Part shown: positions 1 to 11,957 of the stretch, in pieces
Layout: every line of letters starts with the position of its first letter
How positions within the stretch are numbered: position 1 is the stretch's first letter
DNA from: Ilex aquifolium
Taxonomy: Eukaryota > Streptophyta > Magnoliopsida > Aquifoliales > Aquifoliaceae
Reading direction: 5' to 3'
Assembly: GCA_951799425.1 (NCBI GenBank)
Contig: OX637405.1
Span: 21,301,089-21,365,088 of the forward strand
Length of the DNA: 64,000 nt
The notes under the pieces: model-generated
The model's input: the letters and a program-made list of their open reading frames with translations, nothing else
The model's database searches: none
What the model was told of the DNA's origin: nothing
Made by a program: the position numbers and the translations under genes

Positions 1-3000
1 AACACTCCTGTCCGCCGGCGCTCATGTGCCCATGACTCCCTGGTTTGCTATGCACCACCACCTTCTGCCTTCAGCAGGGTGTAACTGCCTGAGATTTCAG
101 AGATGGTCCCCTTGTCCCTGGGACACGTGGCACAATGGGATTCATTTCAGGACAAGGGCGTGGAGTTAGACCAGGACTGGACTGCTGGTCCTTCGGACCC
201 TTTGAGCTTTGGTCCCTTGGCCCTCTCTGTTTTCGACGTGGGCTGATTAGAGATATTTCCTTTGGGCTAACAAGCCCACCTTTTGGGTTCTCAGGGTGTA
301 TTGGGCTCCGATGCCATGGCGGCCCATGCCCAAAATTTCATCCTTATCAGATAGAATAGAAAAAGTTAATATATCATGCTTATAAGAAACTAGAAAATAA
401 AGACTAAAAACTTTGTCGTAAAAGATAGACATCAAAATGGAGTTAGAATAATAATATATTGAGACCTTTAACAAGAATTAGTAACTGAAAATTAGAATGT
501 TTATCATGCAAGAACTGAAAGGTTATTTCGAGAGAGTTTGACAACGCAACATTGGATAATAGCAATAGAAAATTCAAAAACTATGTGATGGAATTTGAAA
601 GGATAGAAAATTGTTTTAGTTAACGGTAAAATGCTAAAAGAAGTGACTTTTAATGTCACATGCCCAACCCAGTTCCGCCACTCAGATGAAATAAAACCTA
701 CTAAAATACGTTAAGTTTAACATTTACGGCCACGACTTCACAAGGAAGTTTCTCAAAAGTTAAACTTCAATTTACAAAATGTAGTAAAGTCTATTCTTTC
801 TAGATAAGGGAAACACGCTCAACTCAGTCACATTCCCCCAAAATAGGTGTTTTCCTCGTATTGCTCAACCTCTGAAAAATAAATAAATTTTGTAGAATGA
901 GCGACCACATGCTCAGTAGATTATCAAAATTCCGTGAAACACATGGTTTGAAAATGATACAATGACGATGATTGGCATTTAAACAAGTTTTCAGAGATAT
1001 ATAACATATAATACCAAAACTGTTCAATATCACAAATGAAGTATTTAACCAAATCAGGCATTCACTATCCAAAATATCTTGAAGATGCTAGTATCGAAAA
1101 TCATCCAGTATTAAATATCAAATAATAAACCTTTTAGAGGGATCTCACCCAGTGAAAAATATACTCCCTTATCTTGCCGGTACTCAAGCACGAGGGCGCT
1201 ACTAGGCTACCAAAACTGATGTACTTAGTGAAACCTTCTATGATTTCAACCTAGAACATGAACCCTCTGGTATTCAATCATGTGTACACAATACTTTCAT
1301 AAAAAGAATACGAGAAATCACTTTCACAAAGCAGCTCAATAGTTCACAACTTCAAAAAACACTTTCGAATCTGAAATCATAACCAGCATTTAATCCAATC
1401 ACAATAATCTAGAACATTTATAAAAACACACTGGCTAAAATAGTTTGAATGTGAAAAAGAGTTAGAAAATTCAAGCTCTTCGATGAACTGGGTAACTTAC
1501 AAAAGTTTTCAAAAATCAATCAATCAAACTTTTTAAAGACAACTCAAACATAATTCCCTAAGAACTAATAAAACAAAGAAATAATTTTACTTTGACCAAA
1601 ATTACGAAGGCACTTAAATCGAATTTGGGGGCAAAACGGTAATTTTTTGGTGCGATATTGAAACGAAGTCAGAATTGGTCAAACAATGTATGGATGTACG
1701 ACTCTTGAAGAGAGGGTTTCGTTGGTACAAAGCACACCCTCAGAAGAGCCCTCACACGCCGTCAAGCTGTTGGCAGTGCAACCCATCTTTCACTTCTTCC
1801 TTCTTTGACTATACCTCCTCCTCTTCAACCGTTCTCCCTCATTTCTTAACCATTTCGGGTGTTTCAAAAACCAGAATACTCCAACTTCAACCCTCTATAA
1901 ACCATGTCCATGGTTGGTACCAACTCACTCTTGTTGAGACAAATTCAAGCTCAAAACCCTACAACATAGTTCTCCCATGGACAAACCTACAACTGGTTTT
2001 TGACCACCCAAATGACCAAACCAGCTCAATCCAACTCCAAAAATGGATTCGTTGAACCGAAAAACATTGGACCTAACCCTTCCCACAACCTAAAATTCGA
2101 GTTTTCAAATACCCACCAAAACCAAGTTTAAAACTTCAACTAGGGTCTGATTTTTTTCCCTTTGTAGACCACAATCAATGTGAAACTTTAAAAAGATGTG
2201 GAGTAAAAGAAGGCTTACCCTAGCTTGGTTTCGAAGATGAGGCTATGTGCTTCAAGGTGTTACTTCCCTATTCCACAACTTACATTGGAGTTGAGATTGG
2301 CTCGACATTAGGATTTCCCTTCATGAATAGGATTGTCATGTGAAGCCTTTAGAGACATAGTCCATGAAGGAGAAACAAAGGGCAAATTTCCCACTGGGGT
2401 TAAGAGTCGGAATCAAAACCTTAGAATCTAGGGACCCTTGGACAAAGCTTCTAATGTCAGACAAAAAATCTAGAGAAGGGAATACAGATGTAGAGGAAGA
2501 TGAGGCTGGCTAGTTTGGTTCATTTGGGTGCCATCGGTGTTGATTAAGGACTTGTTTGAGCGAGGTACATGAGCTGAAAATGAAAGAGACACTATAGCGA
2601 AGATAGAAGAGAAGTTGCAGACTGAAATGAGTAAAAAGTAAAGCCACCAAAGACGAATAGTCTTCAAAAAATATAATTGCTAGGTCCTTTTTGTTTGCTA
2701 CTAGTGTTCATTTATTTTGGTCATTGAATCAACCAAGATAATAATGAATACCACGCACGCCAAGACTGTTCCACAGTAGTTGATCATGGAGTTATAGTTA
2801 ACATTTTTAATTTTACAAATAAGATATTTTAGTTTAGAGAAAGTCGATACAAGTCTGTAGCCACCAGAAAATAAAGTCACCAACAGCCTAAAAACAAAGA
2901 TGACTGCATCACCCACTGAACATACTTGACAGACATCTGAATGTCATTGACAACCTAATCAAATACATTTAGCATCCATATTGGAGAAATCATAATATTG

Positions 3001-3144
3001 GAAAGACCTAGGCATGGCACAAATTTAAAGAACTGATCAGCTGCAAGGAAAAACTTGAATCTCATTAAAATAACATCACAAACATGAGCTCACATAAATG
3101 GGTACAAATACCAAATCCATTTACTCAGGTACAAATCCTTCTGC
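1..3144. other. Gene-free repeat-derived sequence
   Basis: No open frame here has codon structure or motifs I can tie to a protein family. From about 640 to 2160 the sequence, read on the minus strand, resembles a decayed chromovirus-type LTR: near 1640 there is a short run like the start of the Tekay-type LTRs elsewhere in the window (AAAACGGTAATT-like), and the other end near 650 carries a possible TGTCAC terminus. No TSD was found, so this is a weak reading. The rest (1-640 and 2160-3144) is unclassified AT-rich DNA. Confidence 0.3.
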
Positions 3145-3158
3145 AACACAACCATAGT

Positions 3159-3325
3159 TGTTAGTATCGTACGATACGCGATATGTATCGTACGATTCGT
3201 CACGATACAGCCCTAAACCGATACGGATCATAGTTATGTATCGTTTTTGCATTGTATCGTCCGATACACGATACGTTTTTACGATACGATACGATACCGG
3301 TACGATACGCACGAAACGCGAAGTC
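3159..3325. repeat. Left subterminal GATACG repeat cluster
   Basis: The words CGATACG, GTATCG and ACGATACG recur in both orientations. Such subterminal repeats are the usual transposase-binding sites of hAT elements. This cluster mirrors the one at the right end, supporting the element boundaries. Apparent open frames over this stretch are a by-product of the short repeat. Confidence 0.7.
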
Positions 3326-4092
3326 ACTGTTAAATTTTTTTTTTTTTTTTTTTTGACAGCTTGATTCGCACCAGAGATGAAGACACCGAACCAAAAGCAA
3401 CAGAGATGAAACCACCGAAGCCAACAGAGATGAATACACCGAAGCCCACAAATCAGAGAACAGAGAAAATGCCAAAAAAAAAACAACAGAGATGAAGAAG
3501 ACAAGAATTACCAGGCAACAAATCAGCAAAAACACCCAAGCAAAAGCAAATCAAACAAATTTTTGAAATTAAAAAAAATAGCAACACTAATCTGTAAATT
3601 TCGGATGAAACCCTAGGTCTCACGATCTCTCTCTCCGTGTCTCACGATCTCTATCTCTTTGTCTCACGATCACTCTCTTCATCGCTGTGAGCTGCGACCA
3701 CGAGGTACCACTGTTCTTCTTCTTCCTCCTCTCTCTCTCTCTCCTGCACCGGCACCGGCACCGACATCGGCATCGCGATCGCCTCTCGCCTCTTGCCTCT
3801 TCTCTCTGGCTCTCTGTGTTTGTTCGCGAGTCGTGGGTAGGCTCACGACTGTTTGTTTTTTGTTATAAGAATGAAGAATTACATTTAATACCCCATACAT
3901 TATAACTTTTTACTTTTAAGTATACATAAGTATCATTAATTTAATTTGATACCCTTTATTATTTTTTTAATATTAGTAAATTATATTGGTGACTTGAATA
4001 GTAAGTGGAATATTAATGAAATGTTATGTTTTTATAAGTCTATGATTTTTTTTCAAAAGCATATATATTTTATTATTAATTATTTAAAATTA

Positions 4093-4170
4093 CGCCGTAT
4101 CTTACGATACACGATACGATACGATACACTATTTTTAAAAAACGATACGCCTTCCGATACGCGATTTGAT
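4093..4170. repeat. Right subterminal GATACG repeat cluster
   Basis: Tandem ACGATACGATACGATAC-type words, then CCGATACGCG, lead into the right inverted terminus. It is shorter than the left cluster (about 80 against 165 bp), giving the asymmetry common in hAT elements. Confidence 0.7.
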
Positions 4171-4185
4171 AACTATGAACACAAC

Positions 4186-5889
4186 ACAAACACCAATAAA
4201 AATTTAAACCTTAACATACATAACTTAATACAGATGGTTGCAAAATTATGTAATAAAATATAATCCAGCCCAAGCAATAGGCAGTACAATTTCATGGCTT
4301 AATGAAGCCCAAGCTCAGTAATGAAGTGAATGGTTTCGTAAGTAACCTCCAAACCAAATTCACATGGTGGGAAATTTTCCAATTCCAATCCAAAAGAATA
4401 ATTTAGGGTATCTTATATCGACTTTTTAACTGGACAATTGTTTATGACATCCCCCAAAAGAAGATGGAATATGCTATGTTATGCTATATTAGGATGTGTA
4501 ACCTTCAAGGGTAATTTTGGTACTTTGTGGTTATATATATATTTAGATATAGTTGTATAACCCTAACACACTACTACTTTCACATAATGTCTTTCTCTTC
4601 CTCTTATTCTTATTCTATCTTCTGCTTATCAATACGGTTATGCACTCTTTGAATAGAAATCTATTTTCTAAAAGATCATGGCTTTCGTGGTTTGGTGAGT
4701 CTCCGAGATCCTTTTGATGACCTATGTTGTGTTGAAGGGATATCTATATAATCCAACTGATTGCATAAAGCCCGTGGTAACAACAAAATTGGGGAAAATA
4801 TAAAGAAAAGACAGTTCTGGAAAGCTTGTTTGTTGTAAGGCGCTATCGAATCAGAGAATTCTTTCTTTCAGTTTTGCTTACCCTACTTCTGAGGATAGAT
4901 AGTTTAGGGAAAACAAATGCTATGATGAGATCCGTCTTTTGACTTGGTCGAGGACACCATTACCATGTTGCTCACAAGATACGAACGTTGTCGCGAAACG
5001 AACCCGAGGGATTGATTGGATAACTTGGGTTGGCAAACATGCGGAACCCAAATAGCTTCGGCCTTCGCTTTGTGCAGGTCTACCCCACATGCGAGACTTA
5101 GGAACTCACAAAGGGCACTTATGTGTTGTTTCCTGCCTGATCTCCGTCCCTTGACCCTCGAGTCACTTGTGTCCTTCAGGAACAACAAGTAGAAGAGGTC
5201 GGCCTCAGAGGAAACGCTGACCAAACAATATCGAGATTTTTCCACTGGGTTTCAAACATCGGTTTCACCAAGAACAAGCAAGTTATTTGATCAATAGCAA
5301 CTGGAAACTCCAATTCGATTCGCCCCCCGACTGGGAGGCATCTACCTCATCTTGACCACAAGGAGAGGTCCACTATGATGGGGGCACTTTGGATTTCCCT
5401 TCAACTCCAAGTTCACTTGGTAAGGATTTCAGCTAAATAAGCTCACAAGCCATTGCTCTGCACGGGCGGGCTGCTATGTGCCTGACAGAAAGGGGGAGGA
5501 TTAGAGCGGAACGATTTTGGTGGCATGTTTTGAGCTCATTTTAGCAACAAACTCTGAATACTAGATATGACCTCTAAATAATAAGGGTCAAGGTCAGCCA
5601 GTGAGACGATGGGGAATAAGCTTCATTATCAAGAGGAAAACAGCCCGAATCACCAGCTAAGACCCCTAAATGACCCCCTTCCTTGCCCTCATCGAGAAAT
5701 AGAACTGACTAATTCTAAGTTAAAGGGTAGAGACACTCAACACCACTATTCTTGAATAACTTAGAGCCGAGTCTTCTTTTCGCACTATTACGGATATGAA
5801 AATAATGGAAAAAATCAAATTCAATTGTCAACTGTCCCTATCGAAAATAGGATTGACTACGGATTTGAGCCATAGCACATGGTTTCACA
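4186..5889. other. Gene-free stretch, possible copia LTR debris
   Basis: No recognisable gene. A region near 4530-4670 (a CTAACACACTACTACTTTC-like run followed by pyrimidine-rich DNA and ATCAATACGG) resembles the R/U5 part of Ty1/copia LTRs, but no ends or TSD were found. A minus-strand open frame at 4904-5245 (113 codons) has no motif I recognise, and nothing around it argues for a gene. Confidence 0.3.
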
Positions 5890-6074
5890 AAGAGAAATGC
5901 TATTGAGACTTAATTTACTGACATAATTTACTGATCTAATTCATTATGACATTTGGATTCACTGTAGACTCCATCAAATATTGGAACTTGATGTTGATCC
6001 AATGATTCCTATGAAGCCACATCATTATGTCAGCAAATTAGGTCAAATTTTTAGGTCAAAATAGTATTACTCTT
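5890..6074. mobile_element. Small MITE-like element
   Basis: About 185 bp bounded by imperfect inverted ends: AAGAGAAATGCTATT on the left and the complement of AATAGTATTACTCTT on the right (13 of 15 positions). The similarity continues inward through a shared TTTRCTGACATAAT word. There is no coding capacity. I could not fix a clear TSD, so the superfamily is left open. Confidence 0.5.
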
Positions 6075-6124
6075 CCATAAAACCGCACGATTTTTCTAAA
6101 TCCTAATTACTTCATAATCTAAAC

Positions 6125-6136
6125 TGGTATCAGTGC
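6125..6136 (+). other. Primer-binding site, Ty1/copia relic
   Basis: TGGTATCAGTGC differs at one base from the usual plant initiator tRNA-Met binding site TGGTATCAGAGC. It lies about 500 bp upstream of a copia-type gag start, a plausible leader length, so both belong to one degraded element. The LTR upstream could not be delimited. Confidence 0.55.
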
Positions 6137-6644
6137 ATCGATCTAAATCTAAAGATTGAAAATCATCGGAGATCATTGGAAATACTCAACAGGGATCGTT
6201 GATAGCCCGCATAATTGGATTTATGGGTATTTTCTTGAAATGTTTTGAAGCCATTTGACTGGTCTTTTGACTTTTTGAATGTTTTTGGCTTTTTTTCGGT
6301 TTCAAGCTTCAATCTGTGAAATTTGAACAATCCAAGGGCTATTTTTTGTTCGATCCTTGCATGTGAGGTGCAACTAGGGTTGTTATATAATGCTCACGCA
6401 ATTTGGTTGTGTTTAGATTGGATTTGTGAGGTTTTTTATTTTAGCTATTTTTGATTTGTTGGCACTCGAATCTGCTCTGTTTTGCCACTATTCTACTCCG
6501 GCCACTACAATTTTACTCTGTAGCCATCGTTAAAGCTTTTGGGACTGTTTAAGGCATTATTCTAGTTACGGACCATTTTTTTCGGTTGTGTTTGGTTACC
6601 ACAGTGGGAGACTAGTGTGCTCTTAGTTTTGTGTTGATTCTAGT

Positions 6645-6971
6645 GTGGATATGTCAGAAGGAAGTGTGACTTCTACCACCGTTGGAGGAAGTATGGGAGG
6701 ATATGGGTTGAGTTGTTTAGGTACTCTTGCAAATAATCCCTCTCTCCAAATTAATCTAGAGAAACTAGATGGACACAATTATTTGGCATGGTCACTAGCT
6801 TGTTTGTTATCAATCCAGGCCATCTCTTTGGATGGTTATTTGACTGGGGAGATTAAGAAACCTACCAAGTCTGGTTCTCCACTGAAGCAGGGACATCTGA
6901 AAATACTTTGGGGATGTCGTGGTTGCTTAATTCAATGTAACCTGTATCAATCGTGGTTTTTCGTTGTTTGA
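6645..6971 (+). pseudogene. Ty1/copia gag N-terminal fragment
   Basis: This encodes the start of a copia-type Gag, the capsid precursor. A Ser/Thr/Gly-rich leader is followed by a segment reading LEKLDGHNYLAWSLACLLSI and then GYLTGEIKKP, the signature of the copia Gag N-terminal domain (compare N-Y-x-x-W ... L-T-G in intact elements). About 80 codons in, near 6885, the frame breaks: an ENTLGMSWLLNSM-like continuation of the domain is readable in another frame up to about 6950. Nothing of the zinc knuckle, protease, integrase or RT follows. It is a truncated, frameshifted relic paired with the primer-binding site at 6125. Confidence 0.7.
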
Positions 6972-7099
6972 TGCAACTCATAAGAATTGGTCAAAATATA
7001 CTGAAATATCTTGAAACACCTCTAAACATTCCGCAACATTTGGCGGAAACATGCTGAAACACATCGAAGCATGAAATTTTTTATTTCAATCACTGATTC

Positions 7100-7390
7100 G
7101 TTTTTATTGTTTTGAAATGAAATTTTGATCATTAGGCTAGATATAACCTGTCTAGCAGCTTCTAAAACACCACTTGAGGCAACTGGAGCAAGAACTTGTT
7201 CTCACATTTTGAAGAATAGAAGCTGCCTTTACAGTGCTTTTTTTCCAGCCATTTTCTTGCCTGTTCTCCTTGTTTTCTTCTGTCATTTCCTACATTCTTT
7301 GTGGGTTGTTGATATAACCTTGTTACTAAGCTGTTGAGCTAGTATACAAGGCTGCAGAGCTCCAACATCGCACATTAGACTTGCATCAGA
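7100..7390 (+). mobile_element. Probable end of Reina-like 5' LTR
   Basis: The sequence just before the primer-binding site at 7391 ends in TTGCATCA, a suitable CA terminus two bases from the site. Reina-type chromoviruses have short LTRs of a few hundred bp, which fits. The left end was not identified, so the start coordinate is approximate. Confidence 0.4.
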
Positions 7391-7402
7391 TGGTATCAGA
7401 GC
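7391..7402 (+). other. Primer-binding site, Reina-like element
   Basis: TGGTATCAGAGC is an exact match to the 3' end complement of plant initiator tRNA-Met used to prime reverse transcription. A gag-like reading frame begins 30 bp downstream at 7432. Confidence 0.8.
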
Positions 7403-7431
7403 AGGTTTGTCCAGCTACCTGTTCATAAACA

Positions 7432-9705
7432 ATGCCTAGAAGAAGAGGAAGTCCAACTGCAGTTCCAGCTCAAACTGAAACTATGGGTGTGATAGAACAA
7501 CTTGTGAAAATTTAAGATGCTACCTTTTAAGTTAGCCCAACTTGAGGCCTCAACTCACAAGGACGATGCCTTTAACTCAGAAATTCTATGACCAAGGTAA
7601 ACATAGGCAGTAGGTTGTAACGAGCGATAAAAGATGGAAAATGAACCTCAAAAGTGGAGATTCCTAAATCTTGGGGAAGTCTTCAAGTTGAAGAGTTGGT
7701 TGACTGGTTTAAGTATGGTTGAAAGAATCCTAGATATCAGATAAACCCCAAATGACAAGAAAGTAAAACTGGTCAGTAGTCGGTTAAGGGAAAGAACTTC
7801 AGCTTGGTGGGAACATGAGGATATTGGGACAACGAAAAAGGCAAGCCGAAAATGATTGGGAGAAGATGAAGAAGCAGCTTAGAGCAGAATTTCTTCCTTA
7901 CAACTACGTCCAAGACATGTACCAGCGACTTCACCGATTGTGACAATGAAAGAAGCATGTTGAGGAATATACCAAGGAACTCTACCAGCTTTTGGCTAGC
8001 AATGATAGCCCTGAAGTAATGAGCAGCTGGATGTGCTTTATGTTACCAACCTGCAACCTCTGACCTGCTATTCAAAATGTTGAGTCTTTGTAACATTTGG
8101 ACAATTTATTAGGTCCTTGCAAAATCGGAGTAGTTTTGCGCTAGAAGAGAATGTGAGAGCAAGCAACACAGTGTTAAAAAACATCAGAGCGTGCGAGAGC
8201 AGGGAACAAACGAATCAAAGGTTAGATAAAGGACCACATGGTGTTAAAAAAAATAAACAAACAAGTGCGCACATTCAGAACTTCAGCAAGGAAAAATATT
8301 GCACCTGGGAAAAAGTTTTTAATGAGGCTGGAACAGTATTACAACATTGTGAAAATGGTGCTGATTCTGGGTGTTACAAGTATGGTAAAGCTGGACAGAC
8401 TTCTTCCGAATGTCAAGGCTTCAAATGGTCGCCTTGACTCAGGAAGACAACTTAAATTGACGGAGAACCTAAATTATGGAACTGATCTTGAAAAAGAACC
8501 AGTGAATGATGAAGGGCTTGGCGGTGAAATGGATAAGGAAAATATATCTCGTAAGGGGACAAGCATTTGCTGCTATCTAAGGAGCAAGGCAAACAAGATT
8601 GGTGAAGAACTACTATTTTCCACACGGCCTGCACAATTGGAAGAAAAGTGTGCCAATTGATAACAGATAAGGGAGATGTGAAAATGTAACCTCTCCAGAA
8701 CCGTAGAAAAATTGAAACTGCCTGCTGAAGCACTCCCAAACCCATACAAGCTAACTTGTTTTAAAAAAGGTAAGGTGACTGTTTTTCAAGGATGTAGAGT
8801 TTCTTTTTGGAATAAACATCATGGTATTATTATGTTCAAAGTTGTTATGGATGCATGCCATATACAATGAAAAAGAACATAACAGTATGATAGAGGTACC
8901 ATTCAGCAAGGGAGAGAGAATGTCTATTTGTTTTGGAAGGATAGGTGAAGATAAATTCGGCCCAATGGGGGGAAAACTTGAGTGGAACCTTAATTCTAAA
9001 TGGTAGACCAATTTCTTTAAATGGAAGTGTTAATTCACAAGTATAGAGACTGTGTTACTTTATCCTTTGGTGGAGTAATTCCCAGTAGTTTAGTACCACA
9101 AGTTGTAGAATATTTAACGAGAAAATTTGTTGATGTGTTTCCAGATGAGATTCCACCCACGGAGTATGAAGAGTTCAACTGTCAAGTACATGAGCTATTG
9201 AAAAAGGGGCATGTGAGGGAGAGCCATAGCCCATGCCTCGTACTTGCATTACTTACACCAAAGAAGGATGGTTTATGGCGCATGTGTGTGGATAGTAGAG
9301 TTATCAACAAAATCAATGTGATAGAGATGTTTCAGATAGGCAGCGTGGCAACACACTGCTACTGGTAACTTTTGTCACCGACTCAGAAAGAGGCTTTCCA
9401 TTATGATCGACGTTCAAACGCTATCATGAAGGGCAAAACAGTGCTTAGACCGACAAGGAGGAAGACTTGTGCCAACCATGACATCATTACCACCTTACAA
9501 TATCCCGCCGAGATGACATGTTGGATATGTTAACTGGATCAAAGTTCTTTTTAAAGATTGATTTGAAGAGTAGCTATCCTCGAATACATATTCGTCAAGA
9601 GAAGGAGAAGAAGACTGCTTTTAAGATGGAAAAGGGTCTTCATGAATGGTTGTTTATGGTAATTTGGTCTATCCAACAAGCCTAGCACATTTGTAGGCCT
9701 ATGGA
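7432..9705 (+). pseudogene. Degraded Reina-like Ty3 gag-pol
   Basis: Pieces of a chromovirus polyprotein can be read in order across several frames. Gag starts at 7432 (MPRRRGSPTA). A capsid segment near 7770-7960 contains LRERTSAWWEHED and a WEKMKKQLRAEFLP-like run. A zinc-knuckle remnant lies near 8370-8420 (CYKYGKAGQTSSEC, second Cys changed to Tyr). The protease-to-RT linker follows near 8700-8900 (NPYKLTCFKKG, VVMDACHI). The RT start is at 9021-9330 with KKDGLWRMCVDSRVINKI, and a second RT piece at 9525-9670 reads SKFFLKIDLKSSY. A deletion removes the segment after the DEIPP-like motif, and about 170 bp of foreign sequence separates the two RT pieces. The YxDD box, RNase H and integrase are absent. 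It cannot encode a working protein. Confidence 0.75.
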
Positions 9706-10039
9706 AGAACATTTGTTGTCAACGTCCTTGGCGTTTTATGCAAAATGTTGCATGCAAACCTTAAGAAGAGCAAACCCTCTACAATTCATTTAGTGCAAAG
9801 TTTCTAAGGATCAAAAATATTTGATCACAGATTCATTCAAAATTTTAGCACAATATTACTTTGATGATAGATTCTATGATACGATGGATTTTTGTCTACA
9901 CGTGGTGCAGAGAATAGCTTGGAGCTCATTAAGAAGAAATCATTAAGGGTCCTATTCTTGTTTACCTGATTTTAACAAGATTTTTGAAGCAGACTTCCAC
10001 AGTTCAGGGTCGCAGTACCGTCCGTCGACTCAAAACATA
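9706..10039. other. Unassigned spacer
   Basis: I see no gene or clear repeat between the end of the Reina-like RT and the LINE tail. The missing 3' portion of the Reina-like element is not recognisable here. Confidence 0.4.
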
Positions 10040-10795
10040 CTAATACACATCAAACCAAACCAAACCTTATGTTCCAATCATTTGGGATCAGCTACATGCG
10101 TCCGTTTTCACCATTCATTTCGGTTATGCATTATACGCTCATTTAAGTTAAATATTTTTATATTTTTTCTTATTAGTTCATTCAATATTAATTTAGGTCT
10201 ACACCTAGTCTTAGTGCCATTAAGATAAATTCTATCACTTTTTCTAACCGATGTCTCTATCGACCTCCGTTGAACACGAGCAAACCATCTTAATCTATTC
10301 TCTCTTAACTTATCCTCAATTGGAGCTACTTCTACCATTTCTCTAATACAGTCATTTCGTGTTCTATCCTTTCTAGTTTTTTCACAAATTTATCTTAATA
10401 TTCTCATTTCTGCTACACTTATTTTGTCACTATGTTATTTTCTAGTTGCCCAACATTCCGTCTCATACAACATTGTTGTCTTTTTAGCTGCTCAGTAACA
10501 CTTGCCTTTTAATTTTATTGGTGTCCTGCTATCACATAATATGCTAGAGGATTTCCTCCACTTAAGCCAACCGTCGTTGATTCTATGAGTTATATCGTCT
10601 CCAATCTCTCCATTATTTTTAATGATTGATCCTAAATATATAAATCATTTACTCGTTAGTATTTCTTAATTTTCAATATTAACTTTTTTACTATGTCTAC
10701 TTCTTCTATTACTAAAATTGCATTGCATGCATTCAGTCTTACTCCTACTTATTTTAATTTTTACTCGAGTGTCTCTCTCCAAATTTTTAACTTAT
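10040..10795 (-). pseudogene. RTE-type LINE, 3' end
   Basis: Read on the minus strand this is the C-terminal part of a plant non-LTR retrotransposon polyprotein. From about 10795 downward: a KIWRETLE motif after the RT core, then SIIKNNGEIGDDITHRINDG and WLKWRKSSSILCDSRTP, MLYETECWATRK, DKISVAEMRI and, at 10338-10108, VAPIEDKLRENRLRWFARVQ with a final NEW. These are the conserved blocks downstream of RT in plant RTE-like LINEs. The nucleotide end, with a GTAGCTGATCCCAAATGATT-like run and then TTTGG repeats at about 10040-10100, matches the usual 3' tail of that group. Several stops and frame breaks show it is dead. The 5' part is missing, as expected for a 5'-truncated insertion. Clade assignment is from memory of motifs. 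Confidence 0.75.
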
Positions 10796-11395
10796 TGCCA
10801 AATTGGAATGAAAGTAGAAATAAAAAATCAAAAGTGGAAACTCATAAAAAAAAAAAACAATATTAAGGTATTGAATTCCTTATTTAAAATTCTATGGGTT
10901 GAATATGCAAAATCAAAAATCAACAAAACAAGAAAACATTTTCCTAAACTCATTCCGCCAACCGAAAGAAAAGTGCTTGTGCACAATATGTATAAATTCA
11001 CATGATTATGCCTAATCAACAAAATCGCATCTAAATGCCAATAAAACAACAAAACATTTACCTAAACTCATTCAACCAACTCAAAGAAAAGTGCTTGTGA
11101 ACGTTATGTGCAAAATAACGCGTTAAGCCTTATAAAAAAATCACATCTAAATCCCTACAATCAACAAAACATTTTACTAAAAGTGATCAATTAGCAATAA
11201 AAATTGTAAATCCAAACAAAAAAAAAACAATATACAGCATTAACTATCCAATAGAGCGCATTAAAATTAGGCATAATAGCATGAAAAATTAGATAATTTC
11301 CAACAAAAATTTCACACCAAATTGCAATAATTTCGCATCAAATCGCACAATTATTAACCTAAAAAGTGACAAACTGTGTGCGGGTGTTTGCCAAC
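10796..11395. other. AT-rich gene-free DNA
   Basis: A very A-rich stretch with three imperfect copies of a roughly 70-bp unit (AAAACATTTWCCTAAACTCATTC-like, near 10935, 11050 and 11165). No coding signal. Confidence 0.4.
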
Positions 11396-11716
11396 CAGTG
11401 TGTGTGTGTGTGTGAAGTAGTGTGCATGTGTGTGGGTGTGTGCGGAGCAGTGTATATATGTGGGTGATGAGTGGTGAAGTGAGTTTTCCTTGTCAAAATC
11501 ATATTATATGATTTGCAAATTGTTAAATGCCCAACCTTTGAAACTTCTTTAAACAGAATGGTTACCCTCATACATATTCTTTACATTTTTCTGAACAAAA
11601 CCTATGTGTCGGTCTGTGTAAAGTAGTGTGCGAATGTGTGGGTGTATTTTTTTGAGCAACCTTTGAAACTTTTCTGAACAAAACCTGTGTGGGTGTATGT
11701 GTGTGAATATATGCGT

Positions 11717-11747
<31 letters not shown>

Positions 11748-11758
11748 GGGGGGGTGTG
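11396..11758. repeat. GT microsatellite and 24-G run
   Basis: TG-rich tracts at 11396-11460 and 11690-11730 end in an uninterrupted run of 24 G at 11731-11754. Between them, a segment containing AACCTTTGAAACTT and GAACAAAACCT is duplicated (around 11532-11605 and 11656-11690). The G run could form a G-quadruplex, or its length could be an assembly estimate. Confidence 0.75.
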
Positions 11759-11957
11759 AGTGACGATCTCTATGTGTGTGAGTTACAAGGGCAAATGTGA
11801 GAGAGACGGGATGGGTAGGGTGGGAGCAGCTTGGAACAAAAAGAGGGAGGTAGAAGATAGAAAGAGGGAGTACCTGTCTATGACAACCACTGTTGCCTCT
11901 TCATCAACCTGTGGTGGCGCGCCATACTCCACTACATCTATTTGAGAAAAAAACTAG

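Larger units (their letters stand above)
3153..4177. mobile_element. Non-autonomous hAT-like DNA transposon
   Basis: A 1,025-bp element lies between two exact copies of the 8-bp sequence AACACAAC (3145-3152 and 4178-4185). Its ends are short imperfect inverted repeats: CATAGTTGTTAG on the left and the complement of TTGATAACTATG on the right. An 8-bp TSD with CANNG-type ends is characteristic of the hAT superfamily. Both ends hold many copies of a GATACG word. The interior has a poly-T tract at about 3336-3354, imperfect tandem copies of an ACAGAGATGAA unit near 3375-3440 and three copies of a GTCTCACGATC unit near 3618-3670. No transposase is encoded, so it would depend on a transposase supplied elsewhere. 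Confidence 0.8.

Noticed and set aside
1675-2055. 126-codon open frame as a hypothetical gene
   Set aside because: No motif, and the surrounding sequence reads better as a decayed minus-strand LTR.
3121-3535. Several open frames as small secreted or membrane proteins
   Set aside because: They lie in GATACG repeats, a poly-T tract and tandem repeats of a non-coding transposon, and overlap each other on both strands.
4904-5245. 113-codon minus-strand open frame as a gene
   Set aside because: No family resemblance, no promoter or neighbouring coding support; length is within chance for 64 kb.
7391-7402. tRNA gene from the TGGTATCAGAGC match
   Set aside because: Only the primer-binding complement to a tRNA 3' end is present; no cloverleaf or A/B boxes surround it. 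The same holds for 54622.
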